A DNA stretch of 64,000 bases, taken from the NCBI RefSeq assembly GCF_000308755.1, contig NZ_BAGF01000002.1, positions 1-64,000 on the forward strand. Reading direction: 5' to 3'. Positions 1 to 7,178 of this stretch are shown in pieces. The position numbers and the translations under genes are program-made. How positions within the stretch are numbered: the first letter of the stretch is position 1; each line of letters opens with the position of its first letter. The notes below the pieces were generated by a model. It saw only the letters and a list, made by a program, of their open reading frames with translations, was not told the DNA's origin and ran no database searches. Source of the stretch: Nocardia pneumoniae NBRC 100136. Lineage in GTDB: Bacteria; Actinomycetota; Actinomycetes; Mycobacteriales; Mycobacteriaceae.

Positions 1-1002
1 CGCCGGGTCGGCTCCGATGCGTGCTGCGACCACGCTGACGATCCGGTCCGGCGGTGTGTCGGCGGTGACGCCCAGCGGTGTGCGAATACGGCGCAAAGTC
101 GCCGCTCGCAGCTTCCCTGCGACGTGGTCGTGGTCCTTCGAGCGCCGATACAGCGCGGCCTGCCCGGCCAGCAACTCGTTCGCCGCGACTTCGACCGGGC
201 GCGGCTCACGTACCAGAGCGCCCCGCCGCCGCGCGCGCCACCACACCACCAGCGCGGCGGCGATCAGGAATTGAACTCCGCCGTAGAAGACCGGTGCGGG
301 CAGTCGATCCCAGATCGGGTCGTCGCCCGCTCCGAAGCCCGGCGGGTCGTAGGAATCGTCCGGAGGGACGTCGGGCAGATCCGGTGGTGGTTTCGGCGTC
401 GGCGCGGTCGGCGCACCACACGATTGCAGCGCGCCGTAGACCAGCAGCAGCAACGCGGCCGTCGCGGCCACTGCTGCCCAGAATCTCGGGTCGCGCAGGA
501 GCTTCGGCAGCGGAGGAAGTCGGCGCCTGGTGCGCGGTGGCCGCTCCTTCGCCTCGACCTCGGTGGGTTCCGGTGCGGGCGGCGGCGCGGCGGCGGAGAA
601 CCGGTCGGCGTATTCGAGTCTGCGGTATTCGTCTTCGCCGGCGCGGCGTCCGCCGTACACCACTTCGTCGAAACTGTGTGCCGCGGGCTGTAGCTCGGTG
701 GCGACCTCCAGCGGCAGCGCGGTGGTCACGTCGTCGGCGGTTTCCCGCGCGGTGCGCGAGCGCCGGACTTCCAGCACGCCATGCTGTTCCAGGCCGCGCA
801 GCACGGCACGGAAGCGTTCCCGCAGGGCGCTGTCGAAATCTCGGCGCTGCGCCGCTGATTCGGCGGCGGCGCGATGGTCGGCGGCGGAGCCGAGGCGGGG
901 GGTGCCGGGCGCCGGGTCGTTCGTCGCGGGGACGCCCTTGGTCGGAGTGACTTCCGCGGGACCGCGCATCTCCGGTGCGCTCTGCGGCTGAGAGTCGTTC
1001 AT
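1..1002 (-). CDS. DUF4129-domain membrane protein (3' end outside window)
   Basis: The gene starts with ATG at 1002 and runs off the left edge, so only about 334 residues are visible. Residues about 45-120 match the DUF4129 pattern: RFRAVLRGLEQHGVLE, then RTARETADD and FDEVVYGGR. A proline/acidic stretch follows, then a transmembrane helix (about 172-190), a second helix (about 240-252) and a tail (NELLAGQAALYRR...) that resembles the C-terminus of DUF4350 proteins. Its ATG overlaps the stop of the upstream membrane protein (ATGA), which shows translational coupling. DUF4129 and DUF4350 genes usually stand beside MoxR ATPase and DUF58 genes; in M. tuberculosis I recall Rv3689-Rv3693. Function is not known. 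Domain assignment by eye. Confidence 0.75.
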   Translation of the reverse strand, partial: MNDSQPQSAPEMRGPAEVTPTKGVPATNDPAPGTPRLGSAADHRAAAESAAQRRDFDSALRERFRAVLRGLEQHGVLEVRRSRTARETADDVTTALPLEVATELQPAAHSFDEVVYGGRRAGEDEYRRLEYADRFSAAAPPPAPEPTEVEAKERPPRTRRRLPPLPKLLRDPRFWAAVAATAALLLLVYGALQSCGAPTAPTPKPPPDLPDVPPDDSYDPPGFGAGDDPIWDRLPAPVFYGGVQFLIAAALVVWWRARRRGALVREPRPVEVAANELLAGQAALYRRSKDHDHVAGKLRAATLRRIRTPLGVTADTPPDRIVSVVAARIGADPA

Positions 1003-1871
1003 CGCGTCTCCCGAACGGGGATGCGGATGTCCAATCCCTCCCTGCGGCAACGGCGGTCGACGTAGCACACCACCCGCGACGATGCCTCGACCACCTCGCC
1101 GAACGCCGTCACCAGCAACACGGCCGTGGTGGTCAGGACGATCACCGGCCACCGATGGGTGCCGGAGAAGTCCGTGAGGAATAGCGGGATGGCCAGTAGC
1201 GGTATCGCGAGCAGTCCGAACAGAGCGCGCTGGGCTACCCACAGTCCGGTCGTCGGCCACTCGGCGCCCTCGGCGAGCAGTTTCGCGCGCGCCACGCCGT
1301 CGCGATGCGAGGTCCGCTCGACGAACAGGACCGGAACCGTGAGCCAACGGCGCGCCCGAAGCCAGCCGAGCCAGAGCACCGCCAGTGGAAGCGTCACGAT
1401 CAACGGGCTGCTCACCGCGATCACACCCACACCCACCGAGGTGAACAACAGCTGGAATACCAGCAGCGGACCGGATATCACCGCGAACCGGCCCAGCGCG
1501 GTGCGCCAGCCGATCGGCGCGCCGTCGACCGTCGCGAGTCCGAGCGCGATGGTCGTCCCGCGCAACGCGAACCGCAGCAACCACGCGCAGGCCGCGGTCG
1601 ACAGAATCGCTGCCCAGGCGGTGCCCGCGTCGGAGCCGTCGGTCAGCCTCGAGACTCCCGCAATCACAACGATGACGATCGCCTCGGCGGCGAACAACCC
1701 GGCCAGGCTCAACCCGGCCAGGGCGCGAATGTTCGCCTGGATCAGGGCGAACGGCAGATCGAGCAGTTCGCGGAAACTCAGCGGTCGGATCGGCACCGTC
1801 GTTCCAGGAAACCCCGGTACCGGATCTGTTCCCGCCCCGACGGCGCCGGCCGATTCGGCGGCTGGCAGCAC
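999..1871 (-). CDS. Multi-pass membrane protein of the DUF4129/MoxR-type cluster
   Basis: This is a 290-residue protein with about six hydrophobic segments, for example LSLAGLFAAEAIVIVVIAGV, LVFQLLFTSVGVGVIAV and ALFGLLAIPLLAIPLFL. The start is GTG at 1871 with no strong ribosome binding site. The N-terminal RPLSFRELLDLPFALIQANIRAL resembles the start of the glycerophosphodiester-phosphodiesterase membrane-domain-like family that precedes DUF4129 genes in actinobacteria (Rv3689-like). It is translationally coupled to the DUF4129 gene by a 4-bp overlap. Function is unknown; a role in envelope assembly with the MoxR/DUF58 group is inference from the neighbour only. Confidence 0.7.
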   Translation of the reverse strand: MLPAAESAGAVGAGTDPVPGFPGTTVPIRPLSFRELLDLPFALIQANIRALAGLSLAGLFAAEAIVIVVIAGVSRLTDGSDAGTAWAAILSTAACAWLLRFALRGTTIALGLATVDGAPIGWRTALGRFAVISGPLLVFQLLFTSVGVGVIAVSSPLIVTLPLAVLWLGWLRARRWLTVPVLFVERTSHRDGVARAKLLAEGAEWPTTGLWVAQRALFGLLAIPLLAIPLFLTDFSGTHRWPVIVLTTTAVLLVTAFGEVVEASSRVVCYVDRRCRREGLDIRIPVRETR

Positions 1872-2010
1872 GGGCCGAGTCTAACCGTCAGCGCTGGAGG
1901 AGGCGCCGCACCACGTGCCGGTAAACGAGTCGGGTCGATGGCGATCCGCTTGCGAAACGCCCGGGGCCAACCGTCGGTTTACCACCGGCTCGTCATGCTG
2001 CGGGGCGGAA

Positions 2011-2682
2011 CTATTCGGGGAGGTCGGCCAGCAGGCTGCGGCGGGCCGAGTCGACGTGTTCCTGAGCGGCTCGGGCCAGCGTCTCGGGATCGCCGGTGCG
2101 CAGCAGCGTCGCCAGTTCGCGGTGCTCGTCCACCACTCGTGCGCTGTAGTGCTGGTAGCCGAGGGCGATGCGGCGCGACTGGAACAGGTAGACCTGGGAG
2201 CGCACCGCCTGCCAGGCGCGGCTGAGCCGACTGTTGGCCGCGATCTCGTAGATCCGGTCGTGGAAGGCGATGTCGAGAGCGAGCAGCCGCGGCCCGGACG
2301 CCTCCCCGCGAACCTCGTTCTCCGTAGCACCGACCAAATCGTCCAATTCGGTCAGCTGTTCAGCGCTCGCCGCGGCCCGCGCGCTGACGGCCGCCAACCG
2401 GTCCAAGGCGGCCCGCACGGCGTAGACCTCCTCGACATCGCTTGCGGTGACCTCGATGACGCTGGTACCGCGATGCCACGCGCTCCGGATGAGTCCTTCC
2501 TGCTCCAGCAGCGCCAGACCTTCGCGAACCGACCCGCGGCTGACGCCCAGCGCGGCGGCGAGCTCCACTTCGCGCAGCGGTGCGCCGGGCGCGAAGTCGC
2601 CCGCGAAGATCGCTCGGCGGATGCGGTCAGCGGCCTCATGAGCCAGTCCCCGACGGGCAACTCGATCCAGCGATGCAGTCAC
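2011..2682 (-). CDS. GntR/FadR-family transcriptional regulator
   Basis: The product is 223 residues. The N-terminal winged helix (about 12-75) includes PLREVELAAALGVSRGSVRE and the typical LALLEQEGLI. The C-terminal FCD ligand domain (about 85-210) keeps the metal-site pattern: D and H in ALDIAFHDRIYE, H in VVDEHREL and H in AAQEHVDSAR. I chose GTG at 2682 because it gives the usual family length and leaves the palindrome at 2684-2703 upstream; ATG at 2706 would add eight residues and place the palindrome inside the gene. It is divergent from the VOC-SDR pair, which it probably controls. The inducer is unknown. Confidence 0.88.
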   Translation of the reverse strand: MTASLDRVARRGLAHEAADRIRRAIFAGDFAPGAPLREVELAAALGVSRGSVREGLALLEQEGLIRSAWHRGTSVIEVTASDVEEVYAVRAALDRLAAVSARAAASAEQLTELDDLVGATENEVRGEASGPRLLALDIAFHDRIYEIAANSRLSRAWQAVRSQVYLFQSRRIALGYQHYSARVVDEHRELATLLRTGDPETLARAAQEHVDSARRSLLADLPE

Positions 2683-2683
2683 G

Positions 2684-2703
2684 TCCAAATGTTGACATTC
2701 GGA
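2684..2703. promoter_or_regulatory. Palindromic operator for the GntR regulator
   Basis: TCCAAATGT-TG-ACATTCGGA is an inverted repeat with nine-base arms (one mismatch) and a two-base centre. It touches the regulator's GTG start and lies in the divergent intergenic region. The size and symmetry fit a FadR-subfamily GntR dimer site, so autoregulation together with control of the VOC-SDR genes is likely. The palindrome is seen directly; the binding partner is inferred. Confidence 0.65.
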
Positions 2704-2754
2704 CATCGTGCGGCGCAAGCTTCGGGCAACGATCGAATCCGAAGGAGTTCCCCG

Positions 2755-3177
2755 ATGCAGTCGCCCCCTGCCGTGCATGTGGCCATCCCGGTCGACGACC
2801 TGGACGCCGCCCGCCAGTTCTACGGGGAGGTCCTCGGACTCGACGAGGGACGCAGCACCGACCACTGGGTCGACTGGAACTTCCATGGTCATCAGTTGGT
2901 GACGCACGTCGTGCCACGCCGATCCGCGGCTGCGGGCACCAGCGAGGTCGACGGGCATCGCGTACCGCTCCCGCACTTCGGTCTGTTGCTGTCGACGGCG
3001 GAATTCCACCGGCTGGCCGATCGGCTGCGTGCCGCGGGCATCGTGTTCGTCATCGAGCCCTACCTGCGCTTTCCCGATCAGCCCGCGCGGCAGTGGACGA
3101 TGTTCCTGCGGGATCCCGCCGGTAACGCGCTGGAGTTCAAGGCGTTCCACGACCAGGCGCAGGTGTTCGCCCGATGA
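2755..3177 (+). CDS. VOC (glyoxalase/dioxygenase-fold) family protein
   Basis: The product is 140 residues, with a good ribosome binding site (GAAGGAG, 2741-2747) before ATG 2755. The paired beta-alpha-beta-beta-beta pattern of the vicinal-oxygen-chelate fold is clear: VHVAIPVDDLDAARQFYGEV at the start and FLRDPAGNALEFKAF at the end. Candidate metal ligands are His8, the His of LPHFGLLLS and the Glu of ALEFKAF. Close relatives are annotated as glyoxalase or dioxygenase-like extradiol enzymes; the substrate cannot be read from sequence. The stop overlaps the SDR start (ATGA), so the two are co-translated and probably act on the same compound. Confidence 0.85.
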   Translation: MQSPPAVHVAIPVDDLDAARQFYGEVLGLDEGRSTDHWVDWNFHGHQLVTHVVPRRSAAAGTSEVDGHRVPLPHFGLLLSTAEFHRLADRLRAAGIVFVIEPYLRFPDQPARQWTMFLRDPAGNALEFKAFHDQAQVFAR

Positions 3178-3935
3178 GGCGGGTTCTGGTCACCGGCGCG
3201 TCCCGCGGCATCGGCCGGGCGGTGGCGCTGGCCTTCGCCGAACGCGGCGATCGCGTCGCGGTGCACTACGCGACCGATTCCGCCGCGGCGGCGGACACGC
3301 GACGACGACTGCCCGGCGCCGGACATGCGGTGGTGGCCGGTGACGTGGGCGATCCGGATGGCGCGCAGCGAGTCGTCGCCGAGGCCGTCGCGGCGCTGGG
3401 CGGGCTCGACGTCCTGGTCAACAACGCCGCCGTCGCCCCGTCCGCCGGTAACCGGCACTCGGTGGCCGAGGTTGATTTTCCGGAGTGGCGGCGGATCTGG
3501 CAGCAGATGGTCGAGGTCAACCTGTTCGGCGCGGTGCACCTGACCTATGGCGTCGCCCGTCACCTGATCGATCGCGGTGCTTCCGGCAGCATCGTCAACA
3601 TCGGTTCACGGGGCGCGTTCCGGGGCGAACCCGACTTCTCCGCCTATGGCGCGAGCAAAGCCGGGCTGCATGCCTTCGGGCAATCCATGGCGGTGGCATT
3701 GGCGCCGCACGGAATCGCGGTGTCATCGGTAGCGCCCGGATTCGTCGGCACGGAACGGCAAGCGTCCAAACTGACCGGCACATCCGGCGAGGCGTTGCGC
3801 GCCCAGAGCCCCTTCGGCAGAGTCGGGACGCCCGAGGAAGTCGCCGCCGCGGTGCTCTATCTGGCCTCGCCCGAAGCGGCGTGGGCGTCGGGAGCGGTGC
3901 TCGACCTCAACGGCGCCTCCTATCTGCGGACCTGA
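3174..3935 (+). CDS. SDR-family oxidoreductase
   Basis: A 253-residue classical short-chain dehydrogenase. The Rossmann cofactor loop TGASRGIG lies near residues 7-14, followed by VNNAAVAP, the catalytic Ser in IVNIGSRGAF and YGASK (Tyr-X3-Lys). The C-terminus has ASGAVLDLNG, typical of the FabG-like group. It probably interconverts an alcohol and a ketone using NAD(P)H. The gene overlaps the upstream VOC gene by four bases, and both lie under the divergent GntR operator. The substrate is unknown. Confidence 0.88.
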   Translation: MRRVLVTGASRGIGRAVALAFAERGDRVAVHYATDSAAAADTRRRLPGAGHAVVAGDVGDPDGAQRVVAEAVAALGGLDVLVNNAAVAPSAGNRHSVAEVDFPEWRRIWQQMVEVNLFGAVHLTYGVARHLIDRGASGSIVNIGSRGAFRGEPDFSAYGASKAGLHAFGQSMAVALAPHGIAVSSVAPGFVGTERQASKLTGTSGEALRAQSPFGRVGTPEEVAAAVLYLASPEAAWASGAVLDLNGASYLRT

Positions 3936-3955
3936 CTATCGCTTCGCGGTGTGGA

Positions 3956-5677
3956 TCACCGGCCGGGCGGGAGTTCGCGCCGGTTCGACTCAGGAAGTTC
4001 GGCATGGTGGTGGCCGGGGAGTTCCTCCCGGTTCGCACCGGTGGGCAGGCCGTAGCCTGCGGCGCCGGTCGGGGGAAGGGAGTAGCGCGGCGCGGAATAG
4101 TCGGCGTCGACTACCGTCGACGCGATGTGCTGCGCGTGCGCGACCTCGGGGGAGCCGGGGTGGAGCTGGTAGCCGACCGGAGCGCCCACGGCCTGCGGGT
4201 GCGAGGTCTGGCCGTCGATGGTCACCTTGCGTGTGCGGCGCAGGGTGAAGGTGATCTCCTCGACCTCCTCGAACGCCTGCCGCGCGGTGCGTAGCGGATG
4301 CGTCGCGGTGTCGATCGCGTTGGCGACGAACGACGGAACCAGGGGCCGGATGAAGCGCGCCGCGGTATCGGTGAACGGCACCGTGCCGATCAGCGGCAGT
4401 TCGAGACCGCCGCTCGGGCGCGCGGCGGGGGCCGGCGCGACGGCGGGCGCGGGCGGGCTCGCGGTCACGGGGGCGGGTAGGTTCGGCGTCACCTCGTGCG
4501 GCATGGCGCTGTCCTTTCGATCGTCCGCCGCGGCGGCGGGAAGTTCGGGGCGGCGCGGCGGTTCGGTGATACCGATCTCGATGCCGCCGATGGCCGCGAT
4601 GATGCGGGTGCGCTGGTGCTCCCGGTCGATGGCCGTGTCCGCCTCGACGGCGAGGCGGGCGGCGGTGAGCTGCTGTTCGGCGCGCAGGGTTTCGGCTTCG
4701 GCGCGCACTTCGGCCTGCTTGACCGCGATGGCCGTGTCGGCTTCGCGCTCCGCGCGGTCGTGCACGGCACGCGCCGCGTTGTGCCGGTCGAACGATGTTT
4801 CTCCGCGCCACCAGCGCAGCACCAGCGGCAGCAGGGCGAGCGCGACGAACGCCACGATGGTGAGAATGCGCAACGGCAACGCCTCGCGCACGGTGTAGTC
4901 GTTCATCGCCTGCCAGCGCGCGCCGAATCCGCGGTCTGCGCCGTCGAAGGCGGCGTTCCGTGCGGCGGAGAGGGCGTCCTGGTCGTCGGCGATCCGGCGG
5001 TCGGCCGCGTCGACCCGGCCCTGCGCCGCGGCGAGCTGCTTGCGGGCGTCGTCGAGCATGTCGTTGGCCGTCTGCGCCTCCGGGCCGCGGCCCGGTACGC
5101 CGGTGATCCTGGTCCGCGGGCACTCGGGGGTCGGGTTGTACTCGCAGCGGGCGATCACCAACGCATGGTCGATATCGGTCTGCGCTTTGGCGATCGCCTG
5201 GTCGAGCGCGGCCCGGTCGGCCTTCGCCCGGTCCAACTCGCTCCGCGCCGCGATCACCTGCGCCGCCGAATCGACCGACCGCTGAGCCCGGTCATCCAGC
5301 ACCCGGTCGACGGACCCGCCGAAGAGCACGACCGCGGCCAATTCGGCCAGCAATCCGCCTGCCAGCACGGCGACCGCGAGACGCACGATCAACCCGAGCC
5401 GATCCGGCCCTCCGCTCGGCCGCGCCGTCGCAACCGCGCGCGCGAGCGCGCCGGTCAGCGCTGCGACCACGAGCGCCGCCGCCAGCGTCGCCCACAGCGG
5501 CCACGCGTCCGTCGAGGCCGCGGCCAGCCCGGTGGTCCCACCCGAGATGGTCGCGAACAACAGCACGACGGCACCGGTGACGGCGTAACCGGCGCGCTCA
5601 TGGCGATCGGTGATTTCGCTGGTCCGGCCCCCGCCGAGCCAGGTGAACAAGCCGGTGACGGTCATCGGAAGGCACAT
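3956..5677 (-). CDS. DUF4407-domain membrane protein
   Basis: The product is 573 residues. The N-terminus has about four transmembrane helices (residues about 30-130), then an Ala/Asp-rich coiled-coil region (about 140-250) with a Cys pair (ARCEYNPTPECP), a further transmembrane helix (LRILTIVAFVALALLPLVLRW), a long charged coiled coil (AEREADTAIAVKQAEVRAEA) and a Pro-rich C-terminal tail. This order is that of DUF4407 proteins, whose function is unknown. ATG 5677 sits directly after AGAGG; ATG 5665 is an equally good start. The gene converges with the SDR, leaving only 20 bases between stops. Confidence 0.82.
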   Translation of the reverse strand: MCLPMTVTGLFTWLGGGRTSEITDRHERAGYAVTGAVVLLFATISGGTTGLAAASTDAWPLWATLAAALVVAALTGALARAVATARPSGGPDRLGLIVRLAVAVLAGGLLAELAAVVLFGGSVDRVLDDRAQRSVDSAAQVIAARSELDRAKADRAALDQAIAKAQTDIDHALVIARCEYNPTPECPRTRITGVPGRGPEAQTANDMLDDARKQLAAAQGRVDAADRRIADDQDALSAARNAAFDGADRGFGARWQAMNDYTVREALPLRILTIVAFVALALLPLVLRWWRGETSFDRHNAARAVHDRAEREADTAIAVKQAEVRAEAETLRAEQQLTAARLAVEADTAIDREHQRTRIIAAIGGIEIGITEPPRRPELPAAAADDRKDSAMPHEVTPNLPAPVTASPPAPAVAPAPAARPSGGLELPLIGTVPFTDTAARFIRPLVPSFVANAIDTATHPLRTARQAFEEVEEITFTLRRTRKVTIDGQTSHPQAVGAPVGYQLHPGSPEVAHAQHIASTVVDADYSAPRYSLPPTGAAGYGLPTGANREELPGHHHAELPESNRRELPPGR

Positions 5678-5714
5678 CCTCTACGTCCCAGGCGCTTTCG
5701 CGGGCGCGACGAAA

Positions 5715-5745
5715 CTGTCACGGATTCGTTGTGACAGCGTGACAG
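5715..5745. promoter_or_regulatory. Inverted/direct repeat CTGTCAC ... GTGACAG C GTGACAG
   Basis: The region between DUF4407 (leftward) and chorismate mutase (rightward) holds CTGTCAC, nine bases, GTGACAG, one base, then a second GTGACAG. The three heptamers are exact copies or complements. It is 38 bases upstream of the DUF4407 ATG. This looks like a regulator binding site controlling one or both divergent genes. The repeats are seen directly; the regulator is unknown. Confidence 0.45.
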
Positions 5746-5877
5746 GCACCCCGCCGACTCAGCGAGCAGGGGCGGCCGGATGTGTCCAGGCTCACAGATC
5801 ATCGGGCGTCGTCCGGAACGTGGTGGGTGAATACGCCTACTCTGGCGCGGTGGTGAGCGATCCGAGGAGGTCCCGGC

Positions 5878-6453
5878 ATGCGCGGAGTCGTAGTGACGGT
5901 ATTCGCGGCGGCGCTGCTCATGTGGCCTGGTAGCGCGGGCGCGTCCCCCGCCGACGGATCACTGGACCGGCTGGTCGGGCTGGTGGTCGAGCGGCTGGAC
6001 ACCGCCGACGCGGTGGCCGCGGCGAAGTGGGCGGCGGCCGGTGAGCGCGGCATCGAGCCGACCATCGACGATCCCGTGCGCGAGGCCGAGGTCTACGACG
6101 CGATGGCCCGCCTCGGTAACGGCCGTGACCTGCCGGAGAACTGGGTACGGCAGGTGTTCTTCGGCCAGATCGAGGCCAACAAGACGGTGCAGCGCGGCCT
6201 GATGCTCCGGTGGCGGTTCGATCCGGCCGCGGCGCCGAGCGACCCAGTCGGCCTCGCGTCCGTGCGCCCGGTCATCGACCGGGTGAACGTCGGAATCCTC
6301 GACCAGCTGGCCGCCCGCCGAGCCGAGCTGACCGCGCCGGATTGCACGAAACGGTTGGCGCAGAGCGTCTTCCGCGTGTTCGGCACCGGCCGGATGGATG
6401 CCTTGCACCAGGCTGCGCTGGTACGTGCCGCGATCGCGCTGTGCCCGGCCTGA
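5878..6453 (+). CDS. Secreted chorismate mutase, AroQ-gamma type
   Basis: A 191-residue precursor with a cleavable signal peptide (MRGVVVTVFAAALLMWPGSAGA) and a GAGGAGG ribosome binding site. The mature part keeps the AroQ helix-bundle features: LDRLVGLVVERLDTADAVAAAKW, DPVREAEVYDAMA and VRQVFFGQIEANKTVQRGL. Two cysteines (APDCTKRL and the C-terminal ALCPA) match the disulfide seen in the secreted M. tuberculosis enzyme Rv1885c. It should convert chorismate to prephenate outside the cytoplasm; why it is exported is not understood. TACTCT at 5838-5843 could be its -10 element. Confidence 0.9.
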   Translation: MRGVVVTVFAAALLMWPGSAGASPADGSLDRLVGLVVERLDTADAVAAAKWAAAGERGIEPTIDDPVREAEVYDAMARLGNGRDLPENWVRQVFFGQIEANKTVQRGLMLRWRFDPAAAPSDPVGLASVRPVIDRVNVGILDQLAARRAELTAPDCTKRLAQSVFRVFGTGRMDALHQAALVRAAIALCPA

Positions 6454-7178
6454 ACGGGTGTCGCGCGTTCGCTCGGAAAATGTGTCCAACAACACTCCTG
6501 CTTATTTGCTGAGAATGTGCTGAACTACACAGGGGGTAAAAGAGTCCGGACGGTCGGATCACATTCACGGCTTGTCACGCCGGTGTCGGAAATATCTCAG
6601 CGACCCGATCGCCGAGTTAGCCGCTGCCACTTGGTTTTGTCCGGCCCTGTGCGGGGAAACCTTCTTCGACGCAGGTGAGGGCGGGTTCTCGGTGTTGCGT
6701 TGAGGTTTCGGGCCGGTGATGCGCGCCGGTTCAGCCCAGCTGGCACCCGGTGCCACGGGGATCGATCGCACGGTACTCGCTGCTTTACACTGGACGACGC
6801 GCACACGTGGAGGACCGAATGAAGAAGCCCAGCTAAACCCGGTTATTAGCGCAACCTAAGTTGGTTGGGCCCTGGACCTGACTTATCGTTTGCTCTTACA
6901 CCGAACACAGAATGTTCGGCAATCGCCCGCTCGGGCAGCCCTAGCCGGTGCTCAGCGTAGCGGGCGAGAACCCGCTCGGAGGTAAGGATCTTGTTAGGGA
7001 TCCGTTACCGAAGGGCACCCACTACGTCACAGAAGCGGGTGGACACAACTGCAGACCTGACTGCACGCCGAAGGCCATCAGCGCGGCTGGCTTCGGAACG
7101 TACGGGCGCAGTCTTGTACGGAGGCGTTCGACGAAAGGCCGTTTTTCTTCGAAGGCCGACTTTCTTGAAGGCAGAGGC
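6454..7178 (+). promoter_or_regulatory. gltB upstream region and structured leader
   Basis: This is a 725-base gap. 6454-6780 shows no convincing gene. TACACT (6786-6791) is a good -10 element, followed by a micro-ORF with a strong ribosome binding site (6819-6836). Then come three hairpins: CCGAACA/TGTTCGG (6901-6919, five-base loop), AGCGGG/CCCGCT (6959-6976) and GGTAAGGATC/GATCCgTTACC (6981-7009). A further GAAGGCCA/TGGCTTC stem lies closer to the gene, and a ribosome binding site (GAAGGCAGAGG) precedes ATG 7179. The architecture (leader peptide plus stacked stems, about 390 nt) suggests post-initiation control of glutamate synthase. It matches no riboswitch class I can name. Confidence 0.55.
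6819..6836 (+). CDS. Micro-ORF (5 codons, MKKPS) in the gltB leader
   Basis: ATG AAG AAG CCC AGC TAA, preceded by GGAGGA (6809-6814) at a near-ideal four-base distance, which is the strongest ribosome binding site in the leader. A -10-like TACACT lies 28 bases upstream of the ATG. It resembles a leader peptide or a ribosome-loading site; the codons are not rich in Glu or Gln, so classical attenuation by the pathway product is not obvious. Function is inferred from position only. Confidence 0.4.
   Translation: MKKPS

Noticed and set aside
6843..6861. Iron-box-like half site (ACCTAA) in the gltB leader
   Set aside because: Only about 11 of 19 positions match the IdeR consensus and the left half is absent.
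6901..6919. CCGAACA-N5-TGTTCGG considered as a LexA (SOS) box
   Set aside because: Mycobacterial SOS boxes have CGAAC-N4-GTTCG; the spacing here is seven, so a hairpin is the better reading.
6948..7178. Upstream extension of the gltB frame (77 codons)
   Set aside because: It lies inside the hairpin-rich leader, has no family-like residues and no ribosome binding site; ATG 7179 has one.
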